A stretch of DNA of 38,140 nt from STF1-107 sp964457935 (GCA_964457935.1 CAYWFC010000005.1:1-38140), one strand, 5' to 3'. Shown: positions 1 through 7,254, numbered from the stretch's first letter. Program-made: numbers and translations. Notes: generated from the sequence alone by a model not told the origin.

Positions 1-200
1 GGCTAAAGACTATCTACAAATCACTATCTAGCGATGTCAAAGTAAAGATCGGCGACGAAGTAAAGAAAGGTACAGTGATAGGCAGTATGTCAAACACTAT
101 GTCAAAAGAAACTACTACTACCCCAATGCTACACTTTGAAGTGACACTCAATGGCGTCGTAGTAGACCCTAATAATTATTTGAATTTGTCAAATAAATAA
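1..200 (+). CDS. M23/LytM-domain peptidase, C-terminal fragment (SpoIIQ-like, probably inactive)
   Basis: The gene enters from the left edge; the open frame starts at base 3 and ends with TAA at 198-200. The last 65 residues carry the end of a LytM (peptidase M23) beta-sheet domain: a lysine-rich 'VKIGDEVKKGTVIG' turn, then 'LHFEV' and 'VVDPNNYL', the usual closing strands of the family. In active members the closing motif is H-x-H, where the second His binds zinc and the first acts in catalysis. Here it reads M-L-H, so the zinc ligand is kept and the first His is lost. Degenerate LytM domains of this kind are known in proteins that act as scaffolds or activators, including SpoIIQ of the sporulation channel. 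The assignment to SpoIIQ is an inference, because the N-terminal part is outside the window. The gene ends at the shared terminator downstream. Confidence 0.75.
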   Translation, partial: LKTIYKSLSSDVKVKIGDEVKKGTVIGSMSNTMSKETTTTPMLHFEVTLNGVVVDPNNYLNLSNK

Positions 201-212
201 TAAAAAACAATA

Positions 213-269
213 AAAAAAACTACTTGATTTTAATAAATATTACTATTTTATCTATCAAGTAGTTTTTTT
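213..269. terminator. Bidirectional intrinsic terminator
   Basis: A perfect inverted repeat (ACTACTTGAT and its complement) has an A-run on its left and a T-run on its right, with arms at 213-228 and 254-269. It can end both the M23 gene on the plus strand and the TasA-like gene on the minus strand, which stop at 200 and 275. Confidence 0.9.
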
Positions 270-274
270 AGTCT

Positions 275-883
275 CTATGTCACTGGCAATGTACCAGAAC
301 CATAATCAGTCACCCACTGAGATGGAGCATCTGTCCACACAGTAGAAGCAGCGCCATTAGCATGCTGGATAGCCTCGACTTGGACAGTCACTGTCAGAGT
401 CTTGTTGGCGCTAGTATTGGTCAGCGATGTAGGTACTGTCAGTTTTGACACAAACTCTACGCTATTGTTGGCTTTGATTACGCCATTGTAGTAATAGTAG
501 CCGTCGGTCGCATTGAAAGTCCAATCATTAGACGTGGTAGCGGTAATGTCGGTAGTAGTAGCATCGTTGTCTGTCAGCAATACTTTCGCTCTGATGACTG
601 CATCAGATGTATTCGCTGGTGCTGTGACTGCTATAGGCTGGTCAAAGGTAGTGCCCGGCAACGCATTGCCATCAAATGTCAAAGTGCTAACACTCGCTCC
701 ACCTTGGGTCAAGCCTATGGTAACAGGGTCACCTAGAGTCACATTGCCTGTGGCATTCGCATTGCTGGTAAAGAATGCTAATGTCACACCCAAGCCCACG
801 CTTACTGCCAATAATACTGACAATGCTATGATCGCCATAGTACTGCCAGACATGGCTTTTCTAGTTGATTTTTTTTGTTCCAT
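275..883 (-). CDS. TasA/camelysin-like secreted protein with SipW-dependent signal peptide
   Basis: This 202-residue protein starts with a basic stretch and a hydrophobic core (about residues 16-37) ending in 'GVTLAFFTSNA', the form of signal peptide cut by SipW-type signal peptidases. The mature part is Thr/Asn/Ala-rich and predicted beta-rich. It shares three motifs with four other proteins in the window: 'IRAKV', 'DGYYYY' and 'VQVEAIQ'. Known family members (TasA, CalY) form extracellular fibres or matrix in Bacillus. ATG at 883 is preceded by AAGGAG at a good distance. The gene is alone on its strand, about 11 kb from sipW, so it would have to use the peptidase encoded at 13729-14256 or another copy elsewhere. 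Fibre formation is inferred from the family and not shown by the sequence. Confidence 0.8.
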   Translation of the reverse strand: MEQKKSTRKAMSGSTMAIIALSVLLAVSVGLGVTLAFFTSNANATGNVTLGDPVTIGLTQGGASVSTLTFDGNALPGTTFDQPIAVTAPANTSDAVIRAKVLLTDNDATTTDITATTSNDWTFNATDGYYYYNGVIKANNSVEFVSKLTVPTSLTNTSANKTLTVTVQVEAIQHANGAASTVWTDAPSQWVTDYGSGTLPVT

Positions 884-893
884 ATTACTCTCC

Positions 894-920
894 TTTTGAT
901 ACTGTTATTTTGTATCAAAA
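894..920 (-). promoter_or_regulatory. Inverted repeat overlapping the ribosome binding site of the TasA-like gene
   Basis: Nine-base arms, TTTTGATAC at 894-902 and GTATCAAAA at 912-920, flank a 9-base loop. On the minus-strand mRNA the second arm runs into the AAAAGGAG ribosome binding site, so folding would bury part of it. A weak promoter (TTGTGC at 953-958, 16-base spacer, TAGAAT at 931-936) would place the repeat inside the leader. It could equally be a protein-binding site. Confidence 0.4.
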
Positions 921-978
921 AGATTAAATTATTCTAGATGTATGAAAATTTCGCACAATTCTAAATTTTGGCAAACAA

Positions 979-1014
979 AAAAACTGTATTTTTACTCAAA
1001 TAATACAGTTTTTT
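979..1014 (-). terminator. Terminator of the flippase-domain operon
   Basis: Arms 979-990 and 1002-1014 (AAAACTGTATT and complement) carry an A-run on the left, which is a U-run in minus-strand RNA. It lies about 115 bases after the stop of the 1128-2309 gene. Confidence 0.8.
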
Positions 1015-1127
1015 ATTTTTTGTTATATTTTTTATATTATTTTTAATTTATATCTTATTTTTTCTATTATTTTTACGTTATTTTTTATTTATTATTGTAT
1101 TTTTTTATTTATTTCATATTATATTTT
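1015..1127 (-). other. A-rich 3' untranslated tail
   Basis: Between the stop codon of the 1128-2309 gene and its terminator the coding strand is almost only A and T, with A far in excess and runs such as AATAAATAAAAAA. No open frame or hairpin is visible. Similar tails follow tadA and the DUF362 gene. Confidence 0.5.
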
Positions 1128-2309
1128 TTATGATTTATACATTTTATTATACCATTTTATTTTTTTAGAATAATCATATCCGAATATAATCACCCCTTGC
1201 AATAGGTATGCGTAGAATGTCAATATTCTCCAGAACAGCAATGCCCAAAAAGTCACTCCGCTCGCGAACAATCCAGCGAACAGTGCGGTAAAGGATAGTT
1301 CTGCTACACCGCTCCCACCGGGGATAGGATTGACCGACATAGCCAGATCCACTATGATGTACATACTGATAGTGATCCACAGCATATCTATATTGAATGT
1401 ATTGAACGAGCAATATATAAAGAATGGTATGGAGAAATTAGCCAGCAGGCTCACCACAGTCAGTAGCAATACCGCCACAGCAGTTTTTGGTGTAGTGAAA
1501 AAGGCTTTGGTACTTTTGTTATAAGTAGTCAGAGTACGCAGAGTCTTCATATACACGCGCGAAGGATTTTTGATTATTTTCATTTTGTACAGGACGCCGA
1601 TAGCCCACGCGCATATTTTTTTGACTATTTTCCTATCTACAGATACAAAAATCACACCCACTAGCAAAATGCAATTCCATATAAACCCTATCCAAAACAA
1701 AGTCTGTGTCAAGGCGACATCAGGTGATGTGCTGTAATTGGTGAATATCAGGGTTGTGCTATTGAGCAATATGACCAACAAAGCCAATACCATATATATC
1801 ACTTTGCGAGATATATATTTGACATTTGCGATAGTGATACCATTGCCCACGCTGACGCCGTTTTTGTTTAGATAATACACGTGATAAGGCTGTGAACCAA
1901 ACGCCAGCGGAGTGATCAATTCGTAGTACTTTGACAATGCGAATGCCTTGTACGACACACCGAACATAAATTTGCCAGTGATTTGTCGCGAAAATATAGA
2001 TAACTTGAGACTATCTACCAGTACAGTCACGAAGAACATCAATACTGCGCACAGCAAGAACCAATAATTCACATTGCTCAGCAGTTTGTCTAGCGCGTAC
2101 ACGCCTTTGTCAGACCTCAGCTGGAAAAACAGCACTAGCGCCAACACCACCACATTGATAACGAAAAACGATATGGACAGCATCTTCTTGTAGCGTTTGT
2201 TTGTTACCTTTTTGATACTCTCAGCCAGCAACTGTGGTGCAGAAAAATGGAAGTTTGACAACACTTCCATATCCTTGCATAATTTCACATTTGTTTTCCC
2301 GAGTTTCAT
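1128..2309 (-). CDS. Flippase-like / lysylphosphatidylglycerol synthase transmembrane domain protein
   Basis: This 393-residue integral membrane protein has a roughly 40-residue cytoplasmic start and seven or eight hydrophobic helices. The segment near residues 322-340, 'MSVNPIPGGSGVAELSF', is the hallmark of the MprF N-terminal (flippase) domain family, PF03706/UPF0104. The catalytic C-terminal domain of true lysyl-phosphatidylglycerol synthases is absent, so this is a stand-alone membrane domain, as in many glycolipid or lipid transport loci. Its substrate cannot be read from the sequence. The start codon shares one base with the previous stop (TAATG), so translation is probably coupled to the two upstream genes encoding exported proteins. 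It is the last gene of that operon. Confidence 0.8.
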   Translation of the reverse strand: MKLGKTNVKLCKDMEVLSNFHFSAPQLLAESIKKVTNKRYKKMLSISFFVINVVVLALVLFFQLRSDKGVYALDKLLSNVNYWFLLCAVLMFFVTVLVDSLKLSIFSRQITGKFMFGVSYKAFALSKYYELITPLAFGSQPYHVYYLNKNGVSVGNGITIANVKYISRKVIYMVLALLVILLNSTTLIFTNYSTSPDVALTQTLFWIGFIWNCILLVGVIFVSVDRKIVKKICAWAIGVLYKMKIIKNPSRVYMKTLRTLTTYNKSTKAFFTTPKTAVAVLLLTVVSLLANFSIPFFIYCSFNTFNIDMLWITISMYIIVDLAMSVNPIPGGSGVAELSFTALFAGLFASGVTFWALLFWRILTFYAYLLQGVIIFGYDYSKKIKWYNKMYKS

Positions 2310-3421
2310 TAGTATATTATTTCCAAAATATTTTTTAATAGTTGATAATTATCATTATAATACTGTCCTATGAAGAAATCTACATTTTCTGCCACGCAGA
2401 CATCGTAGGCATCATAGGTATCATCATTTTGTTTGATACCGAAATAATTAATTTTTTGGATATTTTCATCAAATTCGTTGAATTTTTTTATAAAAAAGTC
2501 TTCATTTGTCAAAAAAGCCAAAGTCAGTCGCTTGAGTGTAGCGTAATTGGCATTCATCGACATAGCGTCAAAATCAAAATCGAGCTCCGTTTTAGCCAAG
2601 AAATCCCATGGCTCAAAAGCAGACAAACTGTCCAAGTCACTCACAGTGCTGATATCCCCAGCCACTATCGCGCTAGCCAATCCCCTATCCTGAATGTTCG
2701 CTTTGAAGAACACATTGGTATAAAGCATTTTGAAATAAATCGCTTTTGAGCGCATAGCGTGGGCGCACAGATTGAGAGTCGCGTTTTGTGAGAAATCTTT
2801 GTTCACAAAATCTAGATTGCTCACCTTGCTAAAATATATAGCGGACAACTGGCTCGACAGGTCGCACGCCAGACTGATAGTCTGCTCGTAACACTCGTAT
2901 AGGCTCTCCAGCCTGCTGATGCAGATGATATTGTCAGCATTTGGCACTCCGCCGGCGCAACTCATCTCCAGCCCCTGTTCTAAGTCGTCGTATGCGGACG
3001 CGAGCGCCACCGCACTGTCGCAAAAGTCATCAAAAATGCGGTAAAGTTTGCTGTTTTCGCTCTTGCTAATGCTCATATTTATAGGCATACAGATGTGCGC
3101 GTAATTATACACAAAATCCAGTGCATCGTTTAGCACCTCGGTGTACAAACTGTCGATAAAAGCGTACTTGCTATTTGTGCTGATGACGCCGTCGAGCAAT
3201 GCACCCTTGTCAAACCCCAATCTCAGCACTTGGCTCGCCGTACTATTGACCTCTGCGCTGATGTCGTCACCATGTATAGATGGGGTATTAGTCACGAATG
3301 AATTAAAATGTATCAAAAGCGCGTTAAACTTTCTGCTCTCGCTAGACTGCTCGCCACAGCCGACCAGACACAACGGTACGCACATCATCATCACGAACAA
3401 AATGGACAAAAACTTCTTCAT
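2309..3421 (-). CDS. Putative lipoprotein of unknown function
   Basis: The 370-residue product starts with a classical lipoprotein signal: basic start, hydrophobic core and lipobox 'LVGC' with Cys22 as the predicted lipidated residue. The rest is helix-rich, with many Asp, Asn and Ser, and no domain is recognised. It overlaps its neighbours on both sides by TAATG junctions (3419-3423 and 2307-2311). Its layout resembles the upstream product at 3421-4308: an early 'KFNAL'/'AFDAL' segment, a middle helix with 'NDALDF'/'DDALSQ', then a long helical region. The two may be distant paralogs arising by duplication, which is an inference from eye alignment only. Location at the outer face of the membrane is expected. 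Confidence 0.75.
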   Translation of the reverse strand: MKKFLSILFVMMMCVPLCLVGCGEQSSESRKFNALLIHFNSFVTNTPSIHGDDISAEVNSTASQVLRLGFDKGALLDGVISTNSKYAFIDSLYTEVLNDALDFVYNYAHICMPINMSISKSENSKLYRIFDDFCDSAVALASAYDDLEQGLEMSCAGGVPNADNIICISRLESLYECYEQTISLACDLSSQLSAIYFSKVSNLDFVNKDFSQNATLNLCAHAMRSKAIYFKMLYTNVFFKANIQDRGLASAIVAGDISTVSDLDSLSAFEPWDFLAKTELDFDFDAMSMNANYATLKRLTLAFLTNEDFFIKKFNEFDENIQKINYFGIKQNDDTYDAYDVCVAENVDFFIGQYYNDNYQLLKNILEIIY

Positions 3422-4308
3422 TACGCCACCCCCGTTATTTTAGCCAAATAATGCATCACTATCTCGCTGTCGTTAGCATTGATGTCTAGTGCGGATTTGA
3501 CATTGGATTTCAGATAAGTATAATTCGCTACAAATATATTTCTGTCGCAAAGTCTGCAATTTTTGACGAAATTTCTGACTATTTCGCTATTCAGGCCACC
3601 GTCTAGCACCACTTTTTCGGACAAAATGACCACATTGCCGTCGAAGTGAAAATCTGCGAGCATAGCGTCCAGCTCTGCCCTGCGTGCGGTATTGATCTGG
3701 TAATTATTTAGCGAAAAGGTCTGCTCCAGCGCCGTCATCACTAGACTCTTCATCATATTGCCCGCGCAAATATCCGACATATACACATCGCTAATCTCGT
3801 CATTCAGCGTGATGACCAAGCCCGCCACACTGCGCACGTAGCCACTCACTTTCTCAAACTCTCTGTCGTACACACCAGCCAGCCCAGTAGCGCTGTCCAA
3901 AATATTGATCCTAAATCTATTGAGCGACGCCAGCATCTGCGTCCTAGCGGTACCACACTGCTCCACCGCGCTCACGATACGCTCACCAGCCTGCCTAGAC
4001 AAGTCAGCCACTGCCAGCTGGCTCAACGCGTCGTCTAGGTACTGATACACCACCTCATCCAAGTAATCTCTAGCCACGTCCAGTTTGACTGCAGTCGCGC
4101 CAGTGTGCGTGATGTAGAGATTATTGCACAGGGTGAGATTGTCAGTTAGTTTATCATTGTCATCGCTCGAAACGAACACATTCAGCGCATCAAAAGCCCT
4201 AGTCTTCGCAGATGTACCGTCTTTGAAATACTTGCCATACGCCCAAAAACCGCCTCCCACCAGAGACGCAATGATGATAAGTATTAGCAACATTCTTTTG
4301 AAATTCAT
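3421..4308 (-). CDS. Membrane-anchored exported protein of unknown function, first gene of operon
   Basis: The 295-residue product has one N-terminal hydrophobic helix (residues 5-24, 'MLLILIIIASLVGGGFW') and then a soluble, mainly helical domain, so it is probably a single-pass protein facing outward. No family is recognised. A strong promoter ends only six bases before the ATG, and no ribosome binding site is present, which predicts a leaderless transcript. The next in-frame ATG (residue 6) also lacks a ribosome binding site. The stop codon overlaps the start of the following lipoprotein gene (TAATG), and that gene in turn overlaps the flippase-domain gene, so the three probably act together in the envelope. 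Confidence 0.7.
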   Translation of the reverse strand: MNFKRMLLILIIIASLVGGGFWAYGKYFKDGTSAKTRAFDALNVFVSSDDNDKLTDNLTLCNNLYITHTGATAVKLDVARDYLDEVVYQYLDDALSQLAVADLSRQAGERIVSAVEQCGTARTQMLASLNRFRINILDSATGLAGVYDREFEKVSGYVRSVAGLVITLNDEISDVYMSDICAGNMMKSLVMTALEQTFSLNNYQINTARRAELDAMLADFHFDGNVVILSEKVVLDGGLNSEIVRNFVKNCRLCDRNIFVANYTYLKSNVKSALDINANDSEIVMHYLAKITGVA

Positions 4309-4314
4309 ATATCC

Positions 4315-4343
4315 ATTTTACCACTATACGCGCGCATTGTCAA
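4315..4343 (-). promoter_or_regulatory. Sigma-A promoter giving a predicted leaderless mRNA
   Basis: On the minus strand TTGACA (4343-4338) and TAAAAT (4320-4315) are separated by exactly 17 bases. The usual start point, seven bases after the -10 box, falls on base 4308, the A of the ATG of the downstream gene. Confidence 0.75.
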
Positions 4344-4400
4344 TTCAAAATAAATTAGCGACGAAAATTTACTCAAAATTACCGCATTATTTGCGCCCGA

Positions 4401-4431
4401 AAAAGAAAAAAAGCGTATAAAATACGCTTTT
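4401..4431 (-). terminator. Terminator of the rpsF-ssb-rpsR operon
   Basis: Arms AAAGCGTAT and ATACGCTTT (4409-4418 and 4422-4431) with an A-rich left flank give a hairpin plus U-run on the minus strand. The right arm reaches into the rpsR stop codon at 4430-4432. Confidence 0.85.
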
Positions 4432-4738
4432 ATTCACCTTTGAATGTCAAAAGAGCCATATTCTTTGCTCTCTTGATAGCCACTGTCAACTCACGTTGAT
4501 GTCTAGAGCAAGTACCAGTCTGACGACGAGGCAATATTTTGCCTTTCTCAGTCACGAATTTTCTCAATCTATTCACATCTTTGTAATCGATGTCTTTTTT
4601 GTTCCTGTCTTCGCAGAAAATGCAAACTTTTCTCTTCTGCTTGTGCTTGAAAAATTTCTTTTTAGGCTCTGCTACTTTTTCAGTTACTTTTTCTTCTACT
4701 TTTTCGACTTTCTCTACTTTTTCGATATTTTCAGTCAT
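4430..4738 (-). CDS. rpsR: 30S ribosomal protein S18
   Basis: S18 binds S6 on the platform of the 30S subunit. The conserved core runs from about residue 37 ('KVCIFCEDR') through 'YKDVNRLRKFVTEKGKILPRR' split motifs to 'TGTCSRHQREL' and the family's basic end. Cys39, Cys42 and Cys77 are kept, as in zinc-binding S18 forms. The protein is 102 residues against about 75-80 in the family. The extra part is an N-terminal arm of repeated E-K-V units (residues 5-22) followed by a Lys/Phe-rich joint. ATG at 4738 has an AAAGGAG ribosome binding site. It follows ssb by 17 bases, the standard Firmicutes order. rplI, which often follows rpsR, is not here. Confidence 0.95.
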   Translation of the reverse strand: MTENIEKVEKVEKVEEKVTEKVAEPKKKFFKHKQKRKVCIFCEDRNKKDIDYKDVNRLRKFVTEKGKILPRRQTGTCSRHQRELTVAIKRAKNMALLTFKGE

Positions 4739-4755
4739 TATTTATCTCCTTTTAA

Positions 4756-5151
4756 TTAAAATGGCAAATCTGAGTCAGTGATAGGTTGCAAATCTGCTAC
4801 CGGACCAGCCTCAGGTGCTACAGTATTGCCACCATCAGACTTGGTGGACAAAAACTCCACTTCGTCAGCGACGATATCGGTAGCATATTTTTTGACACCG
4901 TCCTGCTCGTAGCTACGGGTCTGCAAAGAGCCACATACGCACACTTTGCTCCCCTTCTTCAAAAACCTGCTACAATTATCAGCCACTCCTCTCCAAGCGG
5001 TCACATTAAAGAAATCAGTCTCTCTAGTGCCGTCAGCGCTAGCGAATCTCCTGCTCACAGCGACAGACATTCTGCAGACTGATATGCCACTATTGGTGGT
5101 GGTCAATTCAGGGTCGCGGGTCAAGTTCCCGATCAAAAATACTTTGTTCAT
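4756..5151 (-). CDS. ssb: Single-stranded DNA-binding protein
   Basis: SSB coats single-stranded DNA in replication and repair. The product is 131 residues, opening with 'MNKVFLIGNLTRDPEL', the standard first strand of the OB fold. The family motifs 'FFNVTAWRG' and 'GSKVCVCGSLQTRSYEQDG' follow in order. A short Gly/Pro/Ala linker leads to the acidic tip 'DSDLPF', which binds partner proteins of replication and repair. It lies 14 bases after rpsF and 17 bases before rpsR. The ribosome binding site is AGGAG. It is shorter than most SSBs because of the short linker. Confidence 0.95.
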   Translation of the reverse strand: MNKVFLIGNLTRDPELTTTNSGISVCRMSVAVSRRFASADGTRETDFFNVTAWRGVADNCSRFLKKGSKVCVCGSLQTRSYEQDGVKKYATDIVADEVEFLSTKSDGGNTVAPEAGPVADLQPITDSDLPF

Positions 5152-5165
5152 AAAATCTCCTAAAA

Positions 5166-5447
5166 TTACGCTTTGACAATGATATGTCTCAGTACGTTAT
5201 CAGTAATGTTGATATAATTAGTGATAGGTGCCACAGCCTTGGTCTCGGCAGTGAAATAAGTCAAGATGTACATACCTTCAGTGCACTTATTGATCTCGTA
5301 AGCGAGCTTCTTGTTGCCCACTTTGTCAGTGGATTCGATGACACCGCCCACCTTCTCAATCTGTGCATTGATCTTAGCAATGATAGCATCTTGCGCCTCG
5401 TCACTAGTAGCACTAGGGATGATGTACTGCAATTCGTATCTATTCAT
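5166..5447 (-). CDS. rpsF: 30S ribosomal protein S6
   Basis: This 93-residue protein matches S6 over its full length: 'MNRYELQYII' first strand, 'GGVIESTDKVGNKKLAYEI' middle, and 'YILTYF' strand. S6 pairs with S18 in the small subunit. The frame is open further upstream to 5516, but the start at 5447 is chosen because a perfect AAGGAGGT ribosome binding site lies seven bases before it and the N-terminus then matches the family. The gene is first in rpsF-ssb-rpsR, has its own promoter at 5545-5573, and a structured leader that can hide the ribosome binding site. Confidence 0.95.
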   Translation of the reverse strand: MNRYELQYIIPSATSDEAQDAIIAKINAQIEKVGGVIESTDKVGNKKLAYEINKCTEGMYILTYFTAETKAVAPITNYINITDNVLRHIIVKA

Positions 5448-5454
5448 ACTATAC

Positions 5455-5497
5455 CTCCTTTTGGACTTTCTCGGCTCTGTCATAGCAGAGCAAGGAG
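5455..5497 (-). promoter_or_regulatory. Probable S6:S18 autoregulatory mRNA leader
   Basis: In the rpsF leader CTCCTT (plus-strand positions 5497-5492) is complementary to the AAGGAG of the ribosome binding site (5460-5455). Between them is a hairpin GCTCTG/CAGAGC (5491-5486 with 5479-5474), followed directly by CCG. An inner hairpin with an adjacent CCG, enclosed by a helix near the start site, is how the known S6:S18 leader motif is built, where the S6:S18 complex binds and represses the operon. The match is by eye; no covariance search was done. Confidence 0.5.
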
Positions 5498-5515
5498 CAT
5501 TCGGCGCGGGGGACA

Positions 5516-5544
5516 AAAATACACCCGCATCTCAATGCGAGTGT
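5516..5544 (-). terminator. Terminator-like inverted repeat at the rpsF promoter
   Basis: ACACTCGCAT and ATGCGGGTGT (5544-5535, 5530-5521) form a ten-pair stem with a TGAG loop, followed on the minus strand by ATTTTTG. It probably ends transcripts from the 5589-6374 gene. It also overlaps the predicted rpsF start point (about 5538), so it could act in regulation. Confidence 0.6.
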
Positions 5545-5573
5545 ATGATATCACACTTTGACGAAAAAATCAA
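5545..5573 (-). promoter_or_regulatory. Promoter of rpsF-ssb-rpsR
   Basis: TTGATT (5573-5568), a 17-base spacer and TATCAT (5550-5545) on the minus strand. Transcription would start near 5538, about 90 bases before the rpsF ATG. Confidence 0.6.
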
Positions 5574-5588
5574 GTGTTTTTAGACAAT

Positions 5589-6374
5589 CTATGCCCAATT
5601 AGCGAATAATGTCACATCACCGACGAATGCTTGGAATAAGAAATTCAAATCCAGCGTCTCGTCTATGATAGTCCCGCCCTGCAAAAGCGAGAATCCCACT
5701 AGCGTACTGCTGTCAATCGCCCACTGCCTGTCTGTAGGGTCAGCAGTGTTGTTAATAAGTATTCCATTTATACTTCTAGCATCGGCATCTAAAACATTGA
5801 CTTCTATCATATTATATTCGTTATCAATATAATCTTCGACATCTGCGTCATATATATGGAATATATCACTCTTTATAGTCTTATCACTATAATTAAATTT
5901 CAAATATGGATAATATCCTTTAGTATCTACATTTTCCCAGTCAGAATACGACCCCTCGTCACCCCATATAGCGTATAGCGTGATAGAGCCGTCGCCATCG
6001 AATGTCACTTCGTCCTTCAGCGCCTCGTCCGGATTGACGTGCCCTGCCCACTTGACTATGATGTCAGTAGTACCAGTCACAGTAGTCCAGCCCACGAATA
6101 TCCTGTCTCCCTCGTATGAGTGCGTAGGATATGACTGCGTGGATAATACAGTCTTTAGCGAGCCGTCTTTGCTCACGTCTGTCTTAGTCAATGTCGTAGT
6201 AGTAGGTAATTCCGCTGACGCCACACCACAATAGTTGAATACTATAGTGTAGTTAGCCTTGCCTGACTGATCGCCACCCTTCTTGCCCTTCCTGATGATG
6301 AAATACGTCCCACTGATAGCACCGCATATCAGCGAGAATATCAATACACCTATCCAAAATTTCTTCCAATCCAT
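5589..6374 (-). CDS. Membrane-anchored surface protein with Listeria-Bacteroides (InlB B-type) repeats
   Basis: The 261-residue product has an N-terminal transmembrane helix (about residues 6-27) followed by a Lys/Gly-rich linker, so the body faces outward. Two repeats of the Listeria-Bacteroides type can be recognised by their ends: 'FVGWTT...ITLYAIWG' near residues 93-138, and 'LVGFSL...VTLFANWA' at the C-terminus. Such repeats are small ubiquitin-like beta-grasp folds found in adhesins and large surface proteins. No sortase motif is present; the helix is the anchor. AGGAGA precedes the ATG and a good promoter lies upstream at 6394-6422. The gene is divergent from the 6517-7254 surface protein, and the two promoters share the short gap. 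Confidence 0.7.
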   Translation of the reverse strand: MDWKKFWIGVLIFSLICGAISGTYFIIRKGKKGGDQSGKANYTIVFNYCGVASAELPTTTTLTKTDVSKDGSLKTVLSTQSYPTHSYEGDRIFVGWTTVTGTTDIIVKWAGHVNPDEALKDEVTFDGDGSITLYAIWGDEGSYSDWENVDTKGYYPYLKFNYSDKTIKSDIFHIYDADVEDYIDNEYNMIEVNVLDADARSINGILINNTADPTDRQWAIDSSTLVGFSLLQGGTIIDETLDLNFLFQAFVGDVTLFANWA

Positions 6375-6393
6375 AATTTTCTCCTATGCATAG

Positions 6394-6422
6394 ACTATAC
6401 CACATTATTTGAGATTTTGCAA
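6394..6422 (-). promoter_or_regulatory. Promoter of the InlB-repeat protein gene
   Basis: TTGCAA (6422-6417), a 17-base spacer and TATAGT (6399-6394) on the minus strand, followed by an AGGAGA ribosome binding site and the ATG at 6374. Confidence 0.7.
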
Positions 6423-6459
6423 TACTTTATCCAAATTTCATCAAAATTTTGAAAACCTA

Positions 6460-6488
6460 TTGACAAATCGCCCGTCCTGTGCTACCCT
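6460..6488 (+). promoter_or_regulatory. Promoter of the 6517-7254 gene
   Basis: A perfect TTGACA at 6460-6465 is followed after 17 bases by TACCCT (6483-6488), a poor -10 box. TAATAT at 6488-6493 is the alternative, with a long spacer. A weak -10 box may mean that the promoter needs an activator. Confidence 0.5.
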
Positions 6489-6516
6489 AATATGTGAAAA
6501 AAGAAAGGAGATTATT

Positions 6517-7254
6517 ATGGCAAGAAAGATTAGTAATAATATCAAGATCAATGAGTCCTACACCGGCGACGAGGGCGCTAAGTTAAAGAATAAGAATCCT
6601 ATCCACCTCTCCAAGGCTGTCAAAGCAGTCGCAGTCGCTGTGCTGGGCTTGTCTATCACATTCGCCTCTGAGCGCGTGGTGTCCAATATGTTGACCAATT
6701 CTCACTTCAATCAATGGGATATACAGGCGCCTGACCTGGATGATAATATCACTACTGACGACCGCATCGACCTCGGCGATACCACAGTCGATGTTAATGA
6801 CAATCAGCAAAATAACGACAACGTCTCTGATAAGACAGAAGATAAAACCGATGACAAGACAGAGGATAAAGTAAACGATAAGACTGACGATAACACCAAC
6901 GATAATACCGAAGGTACAGATAAAGATAATCAAGACATCAATCTTACCCCAGGCCCTACTACACCAGGCTTAGCCACATATTCCGTAGCATTGCAAAATA
7001 CTTGGATTACATTCGGTGGTGAGAAATGTCGCGTGGCTTATATCCAGTCTAGTGATGTCGACACTGCTGTAAAAATGATCATGAATATTTCAATAGTTAA
7101 AGGCAATACTCTTGACAAAGATTTCTTGGTTGATCTATATCTTCGCGCTAAAAATGACTTTGTTGCAGGTGTTACTATCGGTTATACTAATACATCACTA
7201 AATGATATCCTGTCATCTCAAGCAGGTCGTATCACCGAGATGAACGCCGACTAA
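6517..7254 (+). CDS. Membrane-anchored protein with Asp/Lys/Thr-rich repeat linker, unknown function
   Basis: The 245-residue product has a basic cytoplasmic start of about 34 residues, one hydrophobic helix (residues 35-52), a long acidic and polar linker (about 64-143) containing a run of 'DKTEDKTDDKTEDKV'-type repeats, a Pro/Gly/Thr hinge, and a compact C-terminal domain of about 90 residues with one Cys. The domain is not recognised. The layout is that of a surface protein held away from the membrane by a flexible stalk. The start at 6517 is chosen over an upstream in-frame codon because AAAGGAG lies six bases before it. The stop codon lies inside a 21-base tandem duplication. Confidence 0.7.
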   Translation: MARKISNNIKINESYTGDEGAKLKNKNPIHLSKAVKAVAVAVLGLSITFASERVVSNMLTNSHFNQWDIQAPDLDDNITTDDRIDLGDTTVDVNDNQQNNDNVSDKTEDKTDDKTEDKVNDKTDDNTNDNTEGTDKDNQDINLTPGPTTPGLATYSVALQNTWITFGGEKCRVAYIQSSDVDTAVKMIMNISIVKGNTLDKDFLVDLYLRAKNDFVAGVTIGYTNTSLNDILSSQAGRITEMNAD

